Positions 61,360 to 64,000 of a DNA stretch of 64,000 nucleotides are shown piece after piece. A program made the translations under genes and the position numbers. Each line of letters opens with the position of its first letter. The first letter of the stretch is position 1. The DNA is taken from assembly GCA_009760855.2 (NCBI GenBank), contig WPIO01000005.1, positions 8,404,001 through 8,468,000 on the forward strand, given 5' to 3'. Source of the stretch: Cristatella mucedo. Taxonomy: Eukaryota > Bryozoa > Phylactolaemata > Cristatellidae. A model generated the notes under the pieces. That model was given only the letters and a program-made list of their open reading frames with translations, was not told the origin of the DNA and ran no database searches.

Positions 61360-61947
61360 CTGCAACAATAGCACAGAAATTTAGACCTATTAATCTGGTT
61401 ATTATTTTGCTTACATTTTACAGCTGCTGATGACTTAAAATGCGGTTTAAACAAAAATATATGTGCATACAACTTGCTTTTTGAGATATGATTTATTTTT
61501 TTCTTGAAGTTGATTCCAGACTGAAATTGAAAGATTAAAAAAATATTTGGGGAAGCTTCTAGCAGTTCATTGTGGTTTGCCTTTGCTGAAGAAGTGCTCT
61601 ACTTTTGGTAAAGTAGACTTCCGTTATTTCGAAGGCCATTTCATGGCTAGCAGCGAAATGAAGTCGATCGACTGCTCAAAGTTTTGGCTTCGTCAGGCGG
61701 ATCTCTGATGTATTCAACTATAAGGATGGCCAAAAAATGGAATGAGCTCTGTTAGGCAGATCTCCAAAATATTTGGCGGTAAGAATAGCCAAAAAATATT
61801 TGACTCCTGAGCAAGGTTTATTGCCACAAAGAAGCATTGGACTAACATATACTAATCAAATTTCAGCCAGATACAACTCTACTTTAACCTCTCATCCCTT
61901 ATTATGAGGCTAGATTAAGATCCAGAGAATAGTGATAAGAGGGTTGA

Positions 61948-61949
<2 letters not shown>

Positions 61950-61992
<43 letters not shown>
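61950..61992. repeat. (TA)n microsatellite
   Basis: About 20 TA units followed by imperfect TAGATGTAGATAG-type sequence. Confidence 0.95.
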
Positions 61993-61994
<2 letters not shown>

Positions 61995-62253
61995 ATGTAA
62001 ATATAGATCATATATAGATGTAGATAGCACTAACAGTAGTCCATAGGATCAAAGAAAATCGAAGTAGAAAGCTCAAGGAGCTGCTTGTGCCGACATTATT
62101 TGGGATTTAGGAAAATGTCCACAACCAAACTTCGGCCATTTAATGACAAGTTCTCAACGAACCAATTCGAACGGGCTAAGTTCTAAACGAACAAATTCAA
62201 AATTCACAGCCGTTTCGAGCTGAAGCTGCTCAAATGCTAAGAGGAAGGCTAAC

Positions 62254-62396
62254 CTCTAATAGCTCATTGGATGAGCGACGAGTATCCATCTGAATTCCAA
62301 TAATAAGTAATATTTTCAAGAGAGCTTCTGCTTCACATGCATATTCTAAATTCTTGAGGACTAGATTAGCTACAGTGACATCTGTGTTAAGATTTA
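62254..62396 (-). CDS. Possible exon, unrecognised
   Basis: 143 nt between a caattgatatcag acceptor and a ttagag|gttagc donor (phase 1 in, 0 out). The frame reads NLNTDVTVANLVLKNLEYAC then EALLKILLIIGIQMDTRRSS. It is open only in this frame with sensible composition, but matches no family I know. It could belong to the same gene as the CUB exon, which lies downstream on this strand. Confidence 0.3.
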
Positions 62397-62439
62397 CTGA
62401 TATCAATTGTTTAAAAAGAAATGGTGATAATAATAAGAA

Positions 62440-62790
62440 CAATATAATAGTTATTCTTTATTGTAGTACCATCAGAGAAGTGATTCTCTTCCTAGGCCCT
62501 TTACAGAGGCTGTAAAGAAAGCACGATCAAATAATTACTGGTACAATACGCTTTTTCATCAAGCATGACATTTGTAAGATGGAAAGTTTACATCGTCTAC
62601 ATGTAGGCTTAGCTAGTAGCAGCAGGCACAGCGTCAGCAGCATAAGCAAAAAAGGACGAGTCACAAGGGACCAATAAATTCTTTAATAAGCAGGCTTGTT
62701 TTAAGCTTCCTTTTAAATGACGTGTTAGGGTATGTTTTGACGTCAGTCGGGAGTGAGTTTCAGGCTATATCAAGTGATATTTTAATCGCA
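62440..62790 (-). mobile_element. L2-like LINE, 5'-truncated 3' end
   Basis: Keeps agtaccatcagagaagtgat / tctcttcctaggccctttac (degraded stem), the untranslated block with gcagcaggcacagcgtcagc and the cagtcgggagtgagtttcag coding block. Confidence 0.72.
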
Positions 62791-62799
62791 CGAGGAGCA

Positions 62800-64000
62800 T
62801 AAATTGGCTAGCTAAGGCAGTTGGAATAAACCTTCCAGGGATAAACGTATGCCTTAGAAAGCCAAAGATTTTATGCCATTGTGACTTTTCACTAGAGCCT
62901 GGGCTGGCTGCTGGCAATGTGCAGGTGTGTCATACCGTAACCTTAAATAAAAATGTAAGAAATACTCCTTGCCGTTAGCTTTTGGGCTGTTGGTCATAGA
63001 CTAACTTGACTAACTTGTCTCAAAAAAATGAAACTGCAAACTGGCGATATGTCGGAATGTTGCTCTGAATTTGGAGAAAATTGCGGATCGTGCTTCTGAT
63101 AGTGTCTGCACAATGAGCCACATGACTATCATACACATTTGGTCATCCCATGAAGATCCATATTTTGGCTATATGTAAAGCTATTATATGGAAAAAGGTG
63201 TTGCTTGGTGAAATTTTAAGGTGAATGAGAAGACTGTAATTATAAATTTCTGTTAGAGCCTGAACAGGTTCCCAAGCTAAATTTTAATCACTTGTAAGTC
63301 AAATTAGGTTTCTTTAATCATCTTGGCTGAATACGGATTTAAATTAAAGAGGGCGATGAAGCAAACAACGGTACACCGAGTCTTTTAGATCGGGACAGTA
63401 CTAAGGATTACTTGTGGTGGCTGTATAAAACCAATACATAAATGGATATGTAATCATGTATTGTTCAAAACCTAGCGAAATTGATCCATAGCGATTACAG
63501 AGAGTTTTAGACTATGTAAAGGGTTTCTGTTGGTGTAGCAATTTGCAGCTTTGCAGTATATCTGCTTCGTGTATCTGACAAGGATGCGCTTATAAGGTAT
63601 GGGTGATCATAATTGCTGCCAAGCTCTACTGTTGTTGGCTTATCTCAGGCGTATTGGTGCAGCATCTCCAACTCATTAACCAGGATGCGAGGCTGTACCG
63701 TAAACATTATCTTCAAGCGTCTGCAAGGGCTAGCACTGGTGCTGCTCAAAGTATTTGCCACTGCGGACTTTAGTTCAGGAGCAGCTACAGCAAGTTCATA
63801 ATATTGCCATGTCAAAAATAAAAAAATCACAAAGTAACGGGAAAAAGGATCTAACAAACGATAACTTTTGGTGTAGACCAAATTGAATGGTTTTAGATAC
63901 TTAAAACTAGCATTAAAAATTAAATTTGGCAGTAAAGAAGCATACAATAGATAGCTAGGTATATGTGTAGATAATTATAGATACGCAGATAGATGGACAG
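62800..64000. other. No firm feature
   Basis: AT-rich DNA. A - strand frame at about 63650-63800 (ELAVAAPELKSAVANTLSST and onward to a TGA) has a coding-like look but no clear acceptor or recognisable family, so I do not call it a gene. Confidence 0.35.

Overview
This is a stretch of animal (metazoan) nuclear DNA, not a bacterial or viral one. It has small coding exons flanked by GT/AG splice sites, long AT-rich introns, many dead retrotransposon pieces, tRNA-derived SINEs, DNA-transposon MITEs and long microsatellites. Stop codons are used as in the standard code. The species cannot be fixed from the sequence. The family content (NRF-6-like genes, L2/CR1-type LINEs, an R2-like LINE, a SPIN-like hAT MITE) points to an invertebrate.

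The main content is a convergent pair of NRF-6-like genes (nose resistant to fluoxetine family: secreted NRF domain followed by an acyltransferase-3 membrane domain). Gene 1 is on the + strand at the left edge. Its last five coding exons lie at 228-356, 2289-2394, 5416-5608, 6005-6147 and 6669-6788, and its 5' part is outside the window. Gene 2 is on the - strand and appears complete: 15 coding exons from the start codon at 45890-45888 to the stop at 10691-10689, totalling 2256 nt (751 residues), with every exon junction in matching phase. The stop codons of the two genes face each other across about 3.9 kb (6789-10688). The four 3'-terminal introns fall at the same protein positions and in the same phases in both genes, so they are inverted paralogs.

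Gene 2's introns are packed with repeats. They include many 5'-truncated L2-like LINE copies on both strands, a second LINE family ending in a TACAT-type tail, SINE families A and B, two hAT MITEs (one strongly SPIN-like) and microsatellites. The region from 46 to 64 kb is mostly repeats, including a wrecked R2/NeSL-type LINE with a restriction-like endonuclease domain (about 49.5-52.6 kb). It also holds weaker signs of another - strand gene: a CUB-domain exon at 61238-61359 and a PAN/apple-like terminal exon at 57237-57502.

The SINE A 3' end matches the 3' end of the resident L2-like LINE, including a foldable stem. That suggests the SINE was mobilised by the LINE machinery.
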